A stretch of DNA of 64,000 nt from an uncultured Eggerthellaceae bacterium (GCA_934668515.1 CAKUNS010000005.1:6616-70615); one strand, 5' to 3'. Shown: positions 34,777 through 44,452, counted from the stretch's first letter. Notes: a model not told the origin generated them from the letters alone. Numbers and translations: made by a program.

Positions 34777-34968
34777 TTAGATCTCTTCGACCTCGATAAG
34801 GTGCTTGACCTTAAAGATCATGCCGCGGACGGACTCGTTGTCAACCTGATCGACAGTCTTGCCGATACGGCCAAGACCAAGGGCCTTCAGGGTTTTGCCC
34901 TGATCGGCCTTGCGGCCGATGGAGCTCTTAACCTGCGTGATACGCAGGGTCTTCTTTGCGTCAGACAT
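34777..34968 (-). CDS. rpmD: 50S ribosomal protein L30
   Basis: A 63-aa large-subunit protein with LRITQVKSSIGRKADQ and TLKALGLGRIGKTV, the standard bacterial L30 pattern. Its start overlaps the rpsE stop by one base, consistent with coupling. It is the last gene before an internal terminator-like hairpin. Confidence 0.95.
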   Translation of the reverse strand: MSDAKKTLRITQVKSSIGRKADQGKTLKALGLGRIGKTVDQVDNESVRGMIFKVKHLIEVEEI

Positions 34969-35513
34969 TACTTGGTCTCCTTTCGACCGAAGATGTGGTC
35001 GACGGAAACGCCGCGACGGTCAGCAACCTGAGCAGCGGTTTCCATGTCGCGCAGGCCCTCAGCAGTGGCCTTAACGACGTTGAGAGCGTTGTTGGTGCCA
35101 AGTTCCTTAGTGATGACGTCGGTAACGCCAGCAAGCTCGAGAACCGCACGGACAGCGCTGCCGGCCATAACGCCGGTACCAGGAAGAGCCGGCTTGATCA
35201 GAACGCGGCCTGCGCCGAACTCGCCGATGATGTCATGAGGAACGGTGAAGGAACCGGGAACCTCAGTGGACTCGACCAGCGGCACGGAGAACATGTTCTT
35301 CTTGGCATCCTCGACGCCCTTGGAGATGGCGTTGGGGACTTCCTTGGACTTGCCCATGCCGACACCGACGCGACCCTTGCCGTCGCCAACGACGACGAGA
35401 GCGGACAGAGCCATGCGACGGCCGCCCTTGACTACTTTGGAAACGCGGCTGATGGAGACAACGCGCTCCTGGAGCTCAGGTACTCCTGCTTCTTCATGTT
35501 GTTTACGAGGCAT
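34968..35513 (-). CDS. rpsE: 30S ribosomal protein S5
   Basis: Small-subunit protein of 181 aa with the double-stranded-RNA-binding motif [19 protein letters not shown] and the later [19 protein letters not shown]. It helps decoding accuracy. Standard position between rplR and rpmD. Confidence 0.97.
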   Translation of the reverse strand: MPRKQHEEAGVPELQERVVSISRVSKVVKGGRRMALSALVVVGDGKGRVGVGMGKSKEVPNAISKGVEDAKKNMFSVPLVESTEVPGSFTVPHDIIGEFGAGRVLIKPALPGTGVMAGSAVRAVLELAGVTDVITKELGTNNALNVVKATAEGLRDMETAAQVADRRGVSVDHIFGRKETK

Positions 35514-35527
35514 ATCTCAAGCTCCTT

Positions 35528-35899
35528 CTAGAATTTCAGGCCTGCTTCGCGGGCGCCTTCGGCAACAGCCTTGACGCGACCGTGATACAGGTTGCCACCG
35601 CGGTCGAAAACGACCTCAGTGATGCCGGCCTCGATGGCCTTCTTGCCGATGATCTCGCCGAGAGCCGCAGCTCCCTCGACCGTGGCGGCCTTCTTGCCGG
35701 TGGCCTTGAACTCAGCACCGAGGGTGGAAGCACCGCAGATGGTGTTGTGAGCAACGTCGTCGATTACCTGAACGTAAACGTTGCTGTTGCTACGGGTAAC
35801 GCAAAGACGGGGACGAGCAGCGGTTCCGTTGATCTTGCCGCGAACACGGCGATGACGGCGAGCAAGCCCGTTTTGCCTTTTCTTCAAATTAGCGTTCAT
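35528..35899 (-). CDS. rplR: 50S ribosomal protein L18
   Basis: 5S-rRNA-binding protein of 123 aa with [18 protein letters not shown] and the C-terminal [20 protein letters not shown] typical of L18. Standard spc-operon position. Confidence 0.97.
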   Translation of the reverse strand: MNANLKKRQNGLARRHRRVRGKINGTAARPRLCVTRSNSNVYVQVIDDVAHNTICGASTLGAEFKATGKKAATVEGAAALGEIIGKKAIEAGITEVVFDRGGNLYHGRVKAVAEGAREAGLKF

Positions 35900-35940
35900 T
35901 GAACTTTCCCTTCAATCTCACAGTCCGAAAAGGTGGAACA

Positions 35941-36483
35941 TTAATCGCCCTTGGCGGCCTTGCCAAGCTTACGACGGACGAACTCGCCGTCGTAGCGGAT
36001 ACCCTTGCCCTTGTAAGGCTCGGGCTTACGCCAACTGCGGATCTCCGCAGCTACCTGGCCAACCTGTTCCTTGCTCGGACCAGAGACGACGATCTCGGTC
36101 TGGGAGGGAACCTCGAACTTGATGCCCTCGGGGCACTTGACGAGAACCGGATGGGAATAGCCCAACTGAAGCTCAAGATCAGAGCCCTTGAGCTGAGCAC
36201 GATAACCGACGCCGACGAGGACGAGCTTCTTCTGGAAGCCCTTCTCGCAGCCTTCGATCATGTTAGCGATAAGGGTGCGAACCAGACCATGGAAGCACTT
36301 TGCGTCATGGCTGTCGTCAGGACGCTCAACCAGGATCTCATTCTCTTCCTGCTTGATGATCATGATGGACGGGAACGTACGAACAAGCTCGCCCTTGGGG
36401 CCCTTCACGTCAACCGTGGTGCCATCGATCTTAACTTCGACGTTGGCAGGAACGGTGATGGGCTGTTTGCCGATACGAGACAT
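35941..36483 (-). CDS. rplF: 50S ribosomal protein L6
   Basis: A 180-aa large-subunit protein beginning MSRIGKQPITVPANVEV and ending with the L6 signature KPEPYKGKGIRYDGEFVRR. Lies between rpsH and rplR as in most bacteria. Confidence 0.97.
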   Translation of the reverse strand: MSRIGKQPITVPANVEVKIDGTTVDVKGPKGELVRTFPSIMIIKQEENEILVERPDDSHDAKCFHGLVRTLIANMIEGCEKGFQKKLVLVGVGYRAQLKGSDLELQLGYSHPVLVKCPEGIKFEVPSQTEIVVSGPSKEQVGQVAAEIRSWRKPEPYKGKGIRYDGEFVRRKLGKAAKGD

Positions 36484-36501
36484 ACTAAACCTCTTCCTTT
36501 C

Positions 36502-36900
36502 CTACCAGATGTAAGCGATGACCTCGCCGCCGATACCCTTCTTGCGGGCATCGCGATCGGCCATAACGCCTTGGCTCGTCGAGATGATTGCGGTACCGAG
36601 ACCACCGAGAACACGGGGCAGTTCGTCCTTGCCAGCGTAAATACGCAGGCCAGGCTTAGAGATGCGCTTGATGCCGCGGATGGTCTTCGTCTTCTTGTCG
36701 CCAAACTTCAAAGCGATCTCGAGCGTAGCGCGGGGCTCGCCGGGGATCACCTCGTAAGACTTGATGTAGCCTTCTTCGTGCATGATACGGGCTACCTCGA
36801 CAAGTTTCTTGCTAGACGGCATGGAAACCGTCGCCTTGCCAGCAGAGTTAGCGTTACGCACGCGCGTAAGCATATCTGCAATGGGGTCGGTCAATGTCAT
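36502..36900 (-). CDS. rpsH: 30S ribosomal protein S8
   Basis: A 132-aa small-subunit protein that binds the central domain of 16S rRNA and in E. coli represses the spc operon. It begins [18 protein letters not shown] and has the C-terminal [14 protein letters not shown] motif ([15 protein letters not shown]). The ATG at 36898-36900 is chosen because the ORF upstream has no family similarity. Confidence 0.96.
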   Translation of the reverse strand: MTLTDPIADMLTRVRNANSAGKATVSMPSSKKLVEVARIMHEEGYIKSYEVIPGEPRATLEIALKFGDKKTKTIRGIKRISKPGLRIYAGKDELPRVLGGLGTAIISTSQGVMADRDARKKGIGGEVIAYIW

Positions 36901-37007
36901 TTGATTTCTCCTTTGGTCCTTGATGAACCGCATCGTTCGGTTCGCGAAAGCCCTTAGCTTCAACGCCTGAACGAGGGCACACCCTGAAACGTTCTAAAGT
37001 CTGTCTT

Positions 37008-37193
37008 TTACCAAGAGGACTTCGTCACGCCGGGAAGTTCGCCTTTGTTGGCAAGCTCACGCAAGCAGACACGGCACAGGCCGAACTTGCGGTAGTAAGC
37101 ACGGGGACGTCCGCAACGCACGCAGCGGTTGTGCTGACGCGTCGAGAACTTCGGCTCGCGATTAGCCTTGGCGATCATCGATTTCTTAGCCAT
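37008..37193 (-). CDS. rpsZ: 30S ribosomal protein S14 type Z (zinc-binding)
   Basis: A 61-aa S14 of the zinc-containing form with [20 protein letters not shown], supplying four zinc cysteines. Type Z is typical of Gram-positive and anaerobic lineages. Standard position between rplE and rpsH. Confidence 0.96.
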   Translation of the reverse strand: MAKKSMIAKANREPKFSTRQHNRCVRCGRPRAYYRKFGLCRVCLRELANKGELPGVTKSSW

Positions 37194-37269
37194 GCATTCC
37201 TTCTTTCCTTCTGCCCGGCAGGTTCATGCGGCACCTGCCGGACCTCTTACAAACAAAACGCTTTCGCGT

Positions 37270-37815
37270 TTAGTTCTCCTTGAACGGGAAGCCAAATGCG
37301 TCCAGAAGTGCGAACGCAGCCTCATCGTTATCAGCGGTAGTGACGAACGTGATGTCCATACCGCGGGTACGATCGATCTTATCGTAATCGATCTCGGGGA
37401 AGATCAGCTGCTCGGTGATGCCGAGGGAGTAATTGCCACGGCCGTCGAAGCTGGTGCGCGAAATGCCGCGGAAGTCGCGAACGCGCGGAAGGGCAGTTGC
37501 CAGCAGACGATCCATGAACTCATACATACGGTCGCCGCGGAGAGTGACCTTGCAGCCGATAGCCTGGCCCTCACGGACATGGAAGCCGGCGATGGACTTC
37601 TTAGCGCGAGTGACGCAAGGCTGCTGACCGGTGATGATACGCATATCCTCGATAGCGGCATCGAGCTGCTTTGAATCAGATGCAGCAGCGCCGACACCCA
37701 TGTTGACGACGATCTTCTCGAGCTTCGGAACAAGGTTGACGTTCTTGATGTCAAGATCCTTCTCAAGCTTGGAGATGATCTCGTTCTTGTACATTTCCTT
37801 CAAACGAGGAGCCAT
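37270..37815 (-). CDS. rplE: 50S ribosomal protein L5
   Basis: 5S-rRNA-binding protein of 181 aa with [24 protein letters not shown] and the C-terminal [20 protein letters not shown]. The ATG at 37813-37815 matches the family N-terminus; the ORF extends 35 codons further without similarity. The 126-bp gap before it contains a small hairpin (37843-37863) followed by TTTAATTC. Confidence 0.96.
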   Translation of the reverse strand: MAPRLKEMYKNEIISKLEKDLDIKNVNLVPKLEKIVVNMGVGAAASDSKQLDAAIEDMRIITGQQPCVTRAKKSIAGFHVREGQAIGCKVTLRGDRMYEFMDRLLATALPRVRDFRGISRTSFDGRGNYSLGITEQLIFPEIDYDKIDRTRGMDITFVTTADNDEAAFALLDAFGFPFKEN

Positions 37816-37941
37816 GTGTTCAAATCCTTTCGATGAATTAAACGCAGGATTACCGACCCTGCGTCCCCTAAAAGCACCGGGGTCATAGTATAGGGGCCTA
37901 AAGCGACCGTGAAAAGGCACTTCGCTTTAAGCCCACAACAA

Positions 37942-38259
37942 TTAATCGATGTCCTTGCCGCACTTCTTGCAGACGCGATGCTTGCCGTTCTCGTCGATGC
38001 GATGAGCAACGCGAGTGGGCTGCTTGCAGCTGGGGCAAACCAGCATCACGTTGGACACGTGAAGCGGAGCCTCGATCGACGAGATGCCGCCCTGGGGGTT
38101 CTGCTGGGTCGGACGAAGGGCCTTCTTGTGGATGTTGACCTTCTCGACCACGACACGGTTGCGAGCAGGGAGCGCGGAGAGGACCTTGCCCTCTTTGCCC
38201 TTATCCTTGCCGGCGATGACCTTAACGATGTCGTCTTTCTTGATGTTCATACCGCTCAT
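37942..38259 (-). CDS. rplX: 50S ribosomal protein L24, with zinc ribbon
   Basis: A 105-aa assembly-initiator protein. The KOW motif is VKVIAGKDKGKEGKVL. The C-terminus has CPSC and CKKC, a zinc ribbon found in L24 of many actinobacteria and Firmicutes. GGAGGTG precedes the ATG at 38257-38259. Confidence 0.95.
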   Translation of the reverse strand: MSGMNIKKDDIVKVIAGKDKGKEGKVLSALPARNRVVVEKVNIHKKALRPTQQNPQGGISSIEAPLHVSNVMLVCPSCKQPTRVAHRIDENGKHRVCKKCGKDID

Positions 38260-38275
38260 TCTGCGAACACCTCCC

Positions 38276-38644
38276 CTACAGAGTTTCCGGTGCCAAAGAC
38301 ACGATCTTCATGTACTTCTTCTCGCGCAGCTCGCGGGCAACAGGCCCGAAGATACGCGTGCCGCGAGGCGTTCCATCCTCGTTGATGAGAACAGCGGCGT
38401 TCTGGTCGAACTTGATGTAGCTGCCATCGTTGCGACGAACTTCCTTCTTCGTGCGAACGACGACGCAGCGCACAACATCGCCCTTTTTGACGGCGGCGTT
38501 AGGGATAGCTTCCTTAACGCTGCAGATGATCACGTCACCGAGGCCCGCGTAGCGACGGCCGGTGCCGCCGAGGACCTTGATGCACTGCACCTTGCGAGCG
38601 CCGGAGTTATCGGCCACCTGGAGCATGGTTTGCACCTGAATCAT
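38276..38644 (-). CDS. rplN: 50S ribosomal protein L14
   Basis: A 122-aa protein of the subunit interface with [20 protein letters not shown] and the signature region [20 protein letters not shown] in part. Standard S10/spc order. Confidence 0.97.
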   Translation of the reverse strand: MIQVQTMLQVADNSGARKVQCIKVLGGTGRRYAGLGDVIICSVKEAIPNAAVKKGDVVRCVVVRTKKEVRRNDGSYIKFDQNAAVLINEDGTPRGTRIFGPVARELREKKYMKIVSLAPETL

Positions 38645-38690
38645 TGCTTCTACCTAACTTTCCTATAGAGCATACGGTGTTAACCGCAGA

Positions 38691-38951
38691 CTATTTGGCC
38701 TTCTCAACGATCTCGACGAGGCGCCAACGCTTCATCTTGGACAGCGGACGCGTCTCCATGATGGAAACGGTATCGCCAACATGAGCCTCGTTGTTCTCGT
38801 CATGAGCGTGCAGCTTCTTAGTGCTGGTCATCATCTTGCCGTAAATAGGATGCGGCTTGCGCTCAGTGATCTGCACAACGATGGTCTTGTCATTGGCATC
38901 GCTCACGACAACGCCCTGACGGACCTTTCGGTTGTTGCGTTCATCAGTCAT
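38691..38951 (-). CDS. rpsQ: 30S ribosomal protein S17
   Basis: An 86-aa small-subunit protein with [19 protein letters not shown] and the C-terminal [19 protein letters not shown]. Lies between rpmC and rplN. Confidence 0.97.
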   Translation of the reverse strand: MTDERNNRKVRQGVVVSDANDKTIVVQITERKPHPIYGKMMTSTKKLHAHDENNEAHVGDTVSIMETRPLSKMKRWRLVEIVEKAK

Positions 38952-38979
38952 ATTGCTAATCTACCTTCCTCGACGTGCC

Positions 38980-39180
38980 CTAGTTCAGAGCTTTCAGCTC
39001 ACGAGCACGCATCTCGGTCTGAATGCGGGCGATGTCCTTCTTGACCTGACCGACGCGAGCGGTGTTGTCAAGCTGGCTGGTAGCCATCTGGAAGCGCAGA
39101 TTGAAAAGCTCCGCGCGCGCTTCTTTGAGCTTAGCCTGCAAATCTTCGGCGGAAAGCTCGCGAATCTCTGCTGGTTTCAT
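38980..39180 (-). CDS. rpmC: 50S ribosomal protein L29
   Basis: A 66-aa helical protein at the exit tunnel where trigger factor and SRP dock. It has the pattern KEARAELFNLRFQMATSQLD and KDIARIQTEMRARE. It directly abuts rplP. Confidence 0.96.
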   Translation of the reverse strand: MKPAEIRELSAEDLQAKLKEARAELFNLRFQMATSQLDNTARVGQVKKDIARIQTEMRARELKALN

Positions 39181-39603
39181 TTATTCCTGACCTTCCGTTT
39201 CACGAGTCACGATCTTGCACTTGATAGGAAGCTTGTTGATTGCAAGACGGAGTGCCTCTTTGGCGACAGCCTCTTCAACGCCGCCGACCTCGAACATGAT
39301 GCGGCCAGGCTTGACAACGGCAACCCAGCCCTCGGGATTACCCTTGCCGGAACCCATGCGGGTTTCTGCAGGCTTCTGGGTGATAGGCTTATCCGGGAAG
39401 ATGGTGATCCAGACCTTGCCGCCACGCTTCATCTCACGAGTCATGGCAACACGAGCAGCCTCGATCTGACGGTTGGTGATCCAAGCAGCCTCAAGAGCCT
39501 GGATACCGAACTCTCCGTGGTTCAGACGGGTTCCACCCTTGGCCTTGCCCTTCATGGAACCGCGCTGCACCTTGCGGTGCTTAACACGCTTAGGTACGAG
39601 CAT
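39181..39603 (-). CDS. rplP: 50S ribosomal protein L16
   Basis: A 140-aa protein near the A-site tRNA with [19 protein letters not shown] and the signature [19 protein letters not shown]. Overlaps no neighbour but abuts both rpsC and rpmC without spacing. Confidence 0.97.
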   Translation of the reverse strand: MLVPKRVKHRKVQRGSMKGKAKGGTRLNHGEFGIQALEAAWITNRQIEAARVAMTREMKRGGKVWITIFPDKPITQKPAETRMGSGKGNPEGWVAVVKPGRIMFEVGGVEEAVAKEALRLAINKLPIKCKIVTRETEGQE

Positions 39604-40335
39604 TTACTTAGCACCCCTCTCGTTACGATCGTTGCGCGGACGGCCATTGCCGCGACGCGGACGACTCGGGCGAGACGAACCCTCCAGTGCAGGCTGCGGA
39701 GCCTTCTGGCCGGGCATAACGTCGCCGTGATAAATCCAAACCTGAATGCCGATGGAACCCATCGTGGTAGCTGCGGTAGAGAAACCGTAGTCGATCTTGG
39801 CGCGCAGAGTGTGACGCGGGATACGACCCTCGCCGTACCACTCGCGGCGGCTCATCTCAGCGCCACCGAGACGACCGGAGCACTGGATGCGGATGCCCTT
39901 GGCACCGCTCTTGCGTGCGGACTGAACAGCCTTGCGCATGGCGCGACGGAAAGCGACGCGGCCGACGAGCTGCTCGGCGATGGACTCGGCAACGAGCTGA
40001 GCGTCGAGCTCGGGGCGCTTGACCTCGATGACCTCAACGGAGACGGTGCCGGTAGCGATCTTCTCGAGGTCGCGACGGAGCTCGTCGATCTTGGCGCCCT
40101 TCTTGCCGATGACAACGCCCGGACGAGCAGTGGTGATGATGACCTTGGTCTTGTCACCAGCGCGCTCGATCTCGACGCCGGAAACGGCAGCGCGGTCAAG
40201 TTCCTTCTCGAGGAAGCTACGGATAGCAAGATCGTTCTCGAGGTTGGCGGCGTAGTCCTTATTTGCGTACCAGCGGCTGCGCCAATCCTCGGTGATGCCG
40301 AGGCGGAAACCGGTAGGGCTTACTTTCTGACCCAT
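39604..40335 (-). CDS. rpsC: 30S ribosomal protein S3
   Basis: A 243-aa protein of the mRNA entry tunnel with [18 protein letters not shown], the KH-domain [16 protein letters not shown] and the signature region [20 protein letters not shown] in part. The C-terminal tail is basic and glycine/asparagine-rich. Standard rplV-rpsC-rplP order. Confidence 0.97.
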   Translation of the reverse strand: MGQKVSPTGFRLGITEDWRSRWYANKDYAANLENDLAIRSFLEKELDRAAVSGVEIERAGDKTKVIITTARPGVVIGKKGAKIDELRRDLEKIATGTVSVEVIEVKRPELDAQLVAESIAEQLVGRVAFRRAMRKAVQSARKSGAKGIRIQCSGRLGGAEMSRREWYGEGRIPRHTLRAKIDYGFSTAATTMGSIGIQVWIYHGDVMPGQKAPQPALEGSSRPSRPRRGNGRPRNDRNERGAK

Positions 40336-40341
40336 AAGGCT

Positions 40342-40683
40342 TTATGCCTCCTCTCGGGTAGCAACGACAATGGTGATGTGGGCCGTGCGCTTGTTGATGC
40401 GCGATGCGGAACCCTTAGCGCGAGGACGGATACGCTTCAGCGTGGGGCCCTCGTCGACGTAGCACTCCTTGACATAAAGAGCCTCGGGGCGCACATGGTG
40501 CAGGTTCTCGGCGTTGGCGACTGCGGAGTTCAGAACCTTCTCGACCGTCTCGGCGATGCCGCGGTTGGTGAAAGCGAGGATCTCCTGAGCCTGGGGGACG
40601 GATTTACCGCGGACCAGGTCGACTACCACGCGAGCCTTGCGGGGAGAAACGCGGACGTAACGCGCGATTGCTTTTGCTTCCAT
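40342..40683 (-). CDS. rplV: 50S ribosomal protein L22
   Basis: A 113-aa exit-tunnel protein with [19 protein letters not shown] and the tunnel-loop region [20 protein letters not shown]. Standard position between rpsS and rpsC. Confidence 0.97.
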   Translation of the reverse strand: MEAKAIARYVRVSPRKARVVVDLVRGKSVPQAQEILAFTNRGIAETVEKVLNSAVANAENLHHVRPEALYVKECYVDEGPTLKRIRPRAKGSASRINKRTAHITIVVATREEA

Positions 40684-40696
40684 CGTTTACTCCTCC

Positions 40697-40969
40697 TTAC
40701 TTCTTCTTCTTGTCGGCCGCGTGACCCTTGAAGGTGCGCGTAGGGGCGAACTCGCCCAGCTTGTGGCCAACCATGGACTCGGTAACATATACGGGGACGT
40801 GCTTACGACCGTCATGAACGGCGATCGTGTGGCCAACCATCTCCGGGAAGATGGTGCTTGCACGGGACCACGTCTTGACAACGTTCTTCTCGCCAGCTTC
40901 ATTCATCGCGATGATGCGGCCCAAGAGGCGCGGCTCGACGAAAGGTCCTTTCTTCAAACTTCTGCTCAC
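40697..40969 (-). CDS. rpsS: 30S ribosomal protein S19
   Basis: A 90-aa 30S-head protein beginning with a GTG start and [15 protein letters not shown], with the conserved [20 protein letters not shown]. Follows rplB by 23 bp. Confidence 0.97.
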   Translation of the reverse strand: MSRSLKKGPFVEPRLLGRIIAMNEAGEKNVVKTWSRASTIFPEMVGHTIAVHDGRKHVPVYVTESMVGHKLGEFAPTRTFKGHAADKKKK

Positions 40970-40992
40970 TTATAGCTCCTTAACGTTAAGCA

Positions 40993-41823
40993 TTACTTCT
41001 TGCGACGGCGAATGATCAGCTTGCTCGAAGCCTTCTTCGGGTTGCGGGTACGATGGCCCTTGGTAGGAACGCCCCACGGAGAAACAGGGTGACGGCCAGA
41101 AGTCTTGTTCTTGCCCTCGCCACCGCCATGGGGATGGTCGACCGGGTTCATAACGGTACCGCGAACGGTAGGACGAACGCCAAGCCAGCGATTACGGCCG
41201 GCCTTGCCGATCTTGATGTTGGCATGCTCGGCATTGCCAACCTCGCCGATGGTCGCACGGCAGGTGAGCAGAACGCGACGCATCTCGGAAGAAGGCATAC
41301 GCAGGATGGCGTACTTGCCTTCCTTACCCATGAGCTGGATGCTGGTGCCAGCGGAACGGGCAAGTGCAGCGCCCTTGCCAGGCTGGAGCTCAACGGCATG
41401 GATGAGAGTACCGACGGGGATGTTGGCCAGCGGCATTGCGTTGCCGGGCTTGATGTCGGCATCGGGACCGGAGATGACCATATCGCCTACATGCAGGCCC
41501 TTCGGATGAAGGATGTAGCGCTTCTCACCGTCGACGTAATGAAGGAGCGCGATGCGGGCGGAGCGGTTGGGGTCGTACTCGATGGTAGCGACCTTGGCGG
41601 GCACGCCGTCCTTGTTGCGCTTGAAGTCGATGATACGGTAACGACGCTTGTGGCCGCCGCCCTGGTGACGGGTGGTGATGCGACCGTTGTTGTTGCGGCC
41701 TGCCTTCTTAGACAGAGGCGCAAGGAGCGACTTCTCGGGCTTGTCCGTGGTGATCTCGGCAAAGTCGGAGACCATCTGGAAACGACGTCCGGGACTAGTC
41801 GGCTTGTACTGCTTGACTCCCAT
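40993..41823 (-). CDS. rplB: 50S ribosomal protein L2
   Basis: A 276-aa primary rRNA-binding protein near the peptidyl transferase centre, with [20 protein letters not shown] and the signature PHGGGEGKN near the C-terminus. It opens the downstream ribosomal unit. In most bacteria it directly follows rplW; here rplW lies 6.8 kb upstream, beyond a terminator and four unrelated genes, so rplB is served by its own promoter. Confidence 0.97.
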   Translation of the reverse strand: MGVKQYKPTSPGRRFQMVSDFAEITTDKPEKSLLAPLSKKAGRNNNGRITTRHQGGGHKRRYRIIDFKRNKDGVPAKVATIEYDPNRSARIALLHYVDGEKRYILHPKGLHVGDMVISGPDADIKPGNAMPLANIPVGTLIHAVELQPGKGAALARSAGTSIQLMGKEGKYAILRMPSSEMRRVLLTCRATIGEVGNAEHANIKIGKAGRNRWLGVRPTVRGTVMNPVDHPHGGGEGKNKTSGRHPVSPWGVPTKGHRTRNPKKASSKLIIRRRKK

Positions 41824-41986
41824 TCTTCTTTTCCTTTCCTAGGCTTATCTGCGGATAGTCAGTTCGCAAACAGCCTGTCTGATAGACCTTCGCTCGCACG
41901 CCTCGTCGTACACCGAAGGTCCCTTGCACTTCGCGGGCACGATTGCCAGATCGCACATGAAGAGGCATGCGCGCTGACTCCGTAAC

Positions 41987-42010
41987 CCACGCGTCCGGGT
42001 GTATCCATAC
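41987..42010 (-). repeat. Shared ribosomal-operon upstream motif, copy A
   Basis: On the minus strand GTATGGATACACCCGG (42010-41995) followed by AC and GCGTGG. Identical to copy B at 53777-53800 except for the two bases in the middle. It lies 163 nt upstream of rplB and about 20 bp downstream of the TATAAT. Confidence 0.85.
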
Positions 42011-42030
42011 CTCTCCGAACGCAATTGGAT

Positions 42031-42060
42031 ATTATAAGGGCAAAGGTGCTGAACGCACAA
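42031..42060 (-). promoter_or_regulatory. Promoter of the rplB-secY unit
   Basis: Minus-strand TTGTGC (42055-42060), 18-bp spacer, perfect TATAAT (42031-42036). It would give a leader of about 200 nt before rplB. Confidence 0.65.
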
Positions 42061-42153
42061 GCGCAGGTTGGGCGTTCATAACCTACCCACAACCTGCAAA
42101 ACATCGATTAACTTGGGGTTTTAAAAGGGTGAATACCCGGTGCGCAAACTTCC

Positions 42154-43089
42154 CTAGCGCGCCTTCTCGGTGCGAAGAACGCACAAGGATTGATGGATGC
42201 ACAAGACGTCGAACGTTAGTGCCTCCATCTTTTCTCCATCGATTTGAACTGGAAGGATCTTTTCGAACGAAATAGAGACCTTCTTCGCACGATGAAACTC
42301 GATCTTCTTCCGCTTAGTGTGATGACCGTCTTTCGCAAGGGCGAACGTAAGGCCGGCTTGAGCCAAGGTCATAGGCGCACGAGCAATGCAGACGTCGAAA
42401 AGGCCATCTTGAACATTGGCTTCGGGGCAAACCGCGAAGCCTCCCCCGTAGGTTCTGCCGATCTGGACGGCAAGCAAATGCATGTCGACGGTTTGGGGCG
42501 GCAAATCGTCGAAGCGAACCGTTGCGGTATGGATATCGAGATGATGGAGCAGCTGATCGATTCCGCTTGCAAGATACAGCTGAGTGCCTGTTTTACCTGT
42601 GCGTTTGCGGCGCTCGACCGTATCGAGCGCGATTGCGGCATCAAGACCGAACGACAGCGTTTCGCAGAAGTACTCGCCGTTGCATACGCCGACGTCGAGC
42701 ATTGCGGGTCGGGCTTCGGCCAGCTGCACGGCAGCTGTTTTCAGGTCGGTCGACATGCCAAGCGTGCGAGCATAATCGTTACCCGACCCAAATGGGATGA
42801 GACCCATCTGAATGCGCGCGGCGTCGCTGCGAACAGCGACGTCGTCGCGCATCATGATTCCATTGCACACCTCATGAACCAGGCCGTCTCCGCCCAGCGC
42901 GACAAAGGTGTCGAAACCCTGGGCCTTGGAAGCGATGTCCTTTGCATGACCCGGGGCATTGGTCGTGGCCACCTCAAGCGACTCGCAACCAGGCAGAACC
43001 GAAACAAGGCCTGCAGCGACGTCGATCGCTTCAGCCGCCGCGCTGTTCTGCGCCGTGGGGTTCGCTATGAGAAGCACGCGACCGAGCAT
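42154..43089 (-). CDS. Diacylglycerol/lipid kinase family protein (DgkB/YegS-like)
   Basis: A 311-aa protein of the DAGK catalytic-domain family. It begins VLLIANPTAQNSAAAEAI and has the nucleotide-binding GGDGLVHEVCNGI and IPFGSGNDYARTLG motifs, then FGLDAAIALD. Probably phosphorylates diacylglycerol or another lipid head group and returns it to phospholipid synthesis. It follows the trigger-factor-like gene by 3 bp and ends the inserted block between rplW and rplB. The exact lipid substrate is unknown. Confidence 0.85.
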   Translation of the reverse strand: MLGRVLLIANPTAQNSAAAEAIDVAAGLVSVLPGCESLEVATTNAPGHAKDIASKAQGFDTFVALGGDGLVHEVCNGIMMRDDVAVRSDAARIQMGLIPFGSGNDYARTLGMSTDLKTAAVQLAEARPAMLDVGVCNGEYFCETLSFGLDAAIALDTVERRKRTGKTGTQLYLASGIDQLLHHLDIHTATVRFDDLPPQTVDMHLLAVQIGRTYGGGFAVCPEANVQDGLFDVCIARAPMTLAQAGLTFALAKDGHHTKRKKIEFHRAKKVSISFEKILPVQIDGEKMEALTFDVLCIHQSLCVLRTEKAR

Positions 43090-43092
43090 CAG

Positions 43093-44409
43093 CTACTCAG
43101 CCTGCTCTTCCTGAGTCTCGGGGTTCTTATAAGTGATCTGAGCATGTTCGACAACCCACTTGCTGGCGCAGTAGCGCTCGGCGGACTCGCGCAGCGAGAA
43201 ACCGTAGCCCTGCTCCCCCATCATCTTACGAGCCTCATCGGGCAGCTGCGGGTTGATTTGCTCGCAGACGTCCTTGATATCCTGCTCGGTAACCTTAAGA
43301 CCCTGGGTGCGGAAAATCGCGTCAAGCGCATAGCACTGCACCAGCGACTGACGCGTCTGCATGAAGATGTTGCGCTCTACCTGCTCTTCCCCACCGTTGC
43401 GCGAGACGAACTCCTCCCAGCGGATGCCCTGAGAGCTAACTTGCTGACGCAGGTCGTTAGTGATCTTGGTACGGGTGCCCTCGAAGACCTCGTCGGGGAT
43501 ATGGCCCATGAAGCGCTTTGAAAGCTCAACCGATGCAACATTGCGAACATAGTCGTCGTACTGCGCGCGACGAACGCGGTGGACTTCCTTGGTAAGGGCC
43601 TCGCGAAGATCGGCAACCGTCTTGTAGTCGGAAGAATTCTGAGCGACCCACTCGTCAGTAAGCTCGGGCACGATCTCCTTCTGAATGGAGATAACGCCAA
43701 CGGTTGCCTCGTAAGGCTCGATCTTGTCAGAGGATCCGTCGTAACGCGGAGCCTCGAACGTGAACGTCTTGGTCTCGCCCTTCTTCATGCCGATGACGTT
43801 CTGCTCGAAAGTAGCGGGCATGCCGCCAGAGCCCAGCACATACGTGCGACCTTCGGTGGTAAGGGGCTTGATCTCGTTACCGTCCTGCTTGCAGACCAAG
43901 GACAGGAAAGCTGCGTCGCCGTTAACGAGAGGGCGATCCTCTTCAACGTCGACGAACTCGGCGCGATTGACGAGCATCTGATGGAGCTGCTGCTCAACCG
44001 TGGCCTCGTCGCCGTCGTACGGGAACACAGAGATGGAAACCGGGTCGTACGATGCAAGCTCGAATTCGGGCTTGACGATGACGTTCACGGTGAACTTGAA
44101 CGGCTTACCGCGCATGACAAGGTCGGCGTTCTCGATGGACGGCATGAACGCAGGGTACACGCCGTGTTTGTCGATGGCCATGGGAACAAGGGCATCGACG
44201 GCCTGCTGGTTCACCAGCATGTCGAGGTTGCTGATGCCCATTTGCTCGGCAGCAGACTGTGCGAGGGTCTTCTGGGGATCCATGCGAACACCCATAGCCT
44301 GGCAGAAGTTGATCTCGGCAACTTCGAACGCACGGTTGACTTCCTGCTCGGTTGCCGTGACCTCAAGGGTCACCGACTGCTCGTCTTTTGCAAGCTGAAC
44401 TACCTTCAT
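43093..44409 (-). CDS. tig: Trigger factor-like chaperone with degenerate ribosome-binding motif
   Basis: A 438-aa protein with trigger-factor layout: N-terminal domain (1-110), FKBP-type PPIase domain (about 145-235; GDAAFLSLVCK, FEQNVIGMKKGETKTF) and a helical C-terminal arm domain (240-420). The N-terminal ribosome-docking signature GFRxGK is not conserved: the segment reads GVRMDPQK at residues 40-47. Docking on L23 would therefore be altered or lost. The gene lies 4 kb downstream of rplW (L23, the docking protein) in the block that interrupts the ribosomal cluster. The ATG follows AAGGAG. Whether a canonical tig exists elsewhere cannot be seen. Confidence 0.85.
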   Translation of the reverse strand: MKVVQLAKDEQSVTLEVTATEQEVNRAFEVAEINFCQAMGVRMDPQKTLAQSAAEQMGISNLDMLVNQQAVDALVPMAIDKHGVYPAFMPSIENADLVMRGKPFKFTVNVIVKPEFELASYDPVSISVFPYDGDEATVEQQLHQMLVNRAEFVDVEEDRPLVNGDAAFLSLVCKQDGNEIKPLTTEGRTYVLGSGGMPATFEQNVIGMKKGETKTFTFEAPRYDGSSDKIEPYEATVGVISIQKEIVPELTDEWVAQNSSDYKTVADLREALTKEVHRVRRAQYDDYVRNVASVELSKRFMGHIPDEVFEGTRTKITNDLRQQVSSQGIRWEEFVSRNGGEEQVERNIFMQTRQSLVQCYALDAIFRTQGLKVTEQDIKDVCEQINPQLPDEARKMMGEQGYGFSLRESAERYCASKWVVEHAQITYKNPETQEEQAE

Positions 44410-44427
44410 TGATTGCTCCTTAACAAC

Positions 44428-44452
44428 CGACGTCGGCTGCACGCCGACGTCG
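44428..44452 (-). other. GC-rich hairpin in the trigger-factor leader
   Basis: Perfect 10-bp stem CGACGTCGGC/GCCGACGTCG with a 5-nt loop, 19 bp before the tig start codon and 40 bp after the permease stop. It is not followed by a T tract, so it may be an mRNA-processing or translational element rather than a terminator. Confidence 0.6.

Larger units (their letters stand above)
41824..42153 (-). promoter_or_regulatory. Long leader/promoter region of the rplB-secY unit
   Basis: About 330 bp between the kinase gene and rplB. It contains a promoter (42031-42060), a 24-nt motif shared with the rpsL upstream region (41987-42010) and about 200 nt of presumed 5' leader. An ORF beginning MDTPG starts in the shared motif and reads about 50 codons, but it has no family similarity. 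No known ribosomal-protein autoregulatory structure was recognised. Confidence 0.6.

Noticed and set aside
41859..42010. Leader peptide MDTPG... starting in the shared motif upstream of rplB
   Set aside because: Copy A has a plausible ribosome binding site, but copy B has its GGAG only 1 nt from the ATG and the reading frames diverge immediately, so coding is not supported; kept only as a remark in the motif finding.
44428..44452. Hairpin before tig as a Rho-independent terminator
   Set aside because: No T tract follows on either strand.
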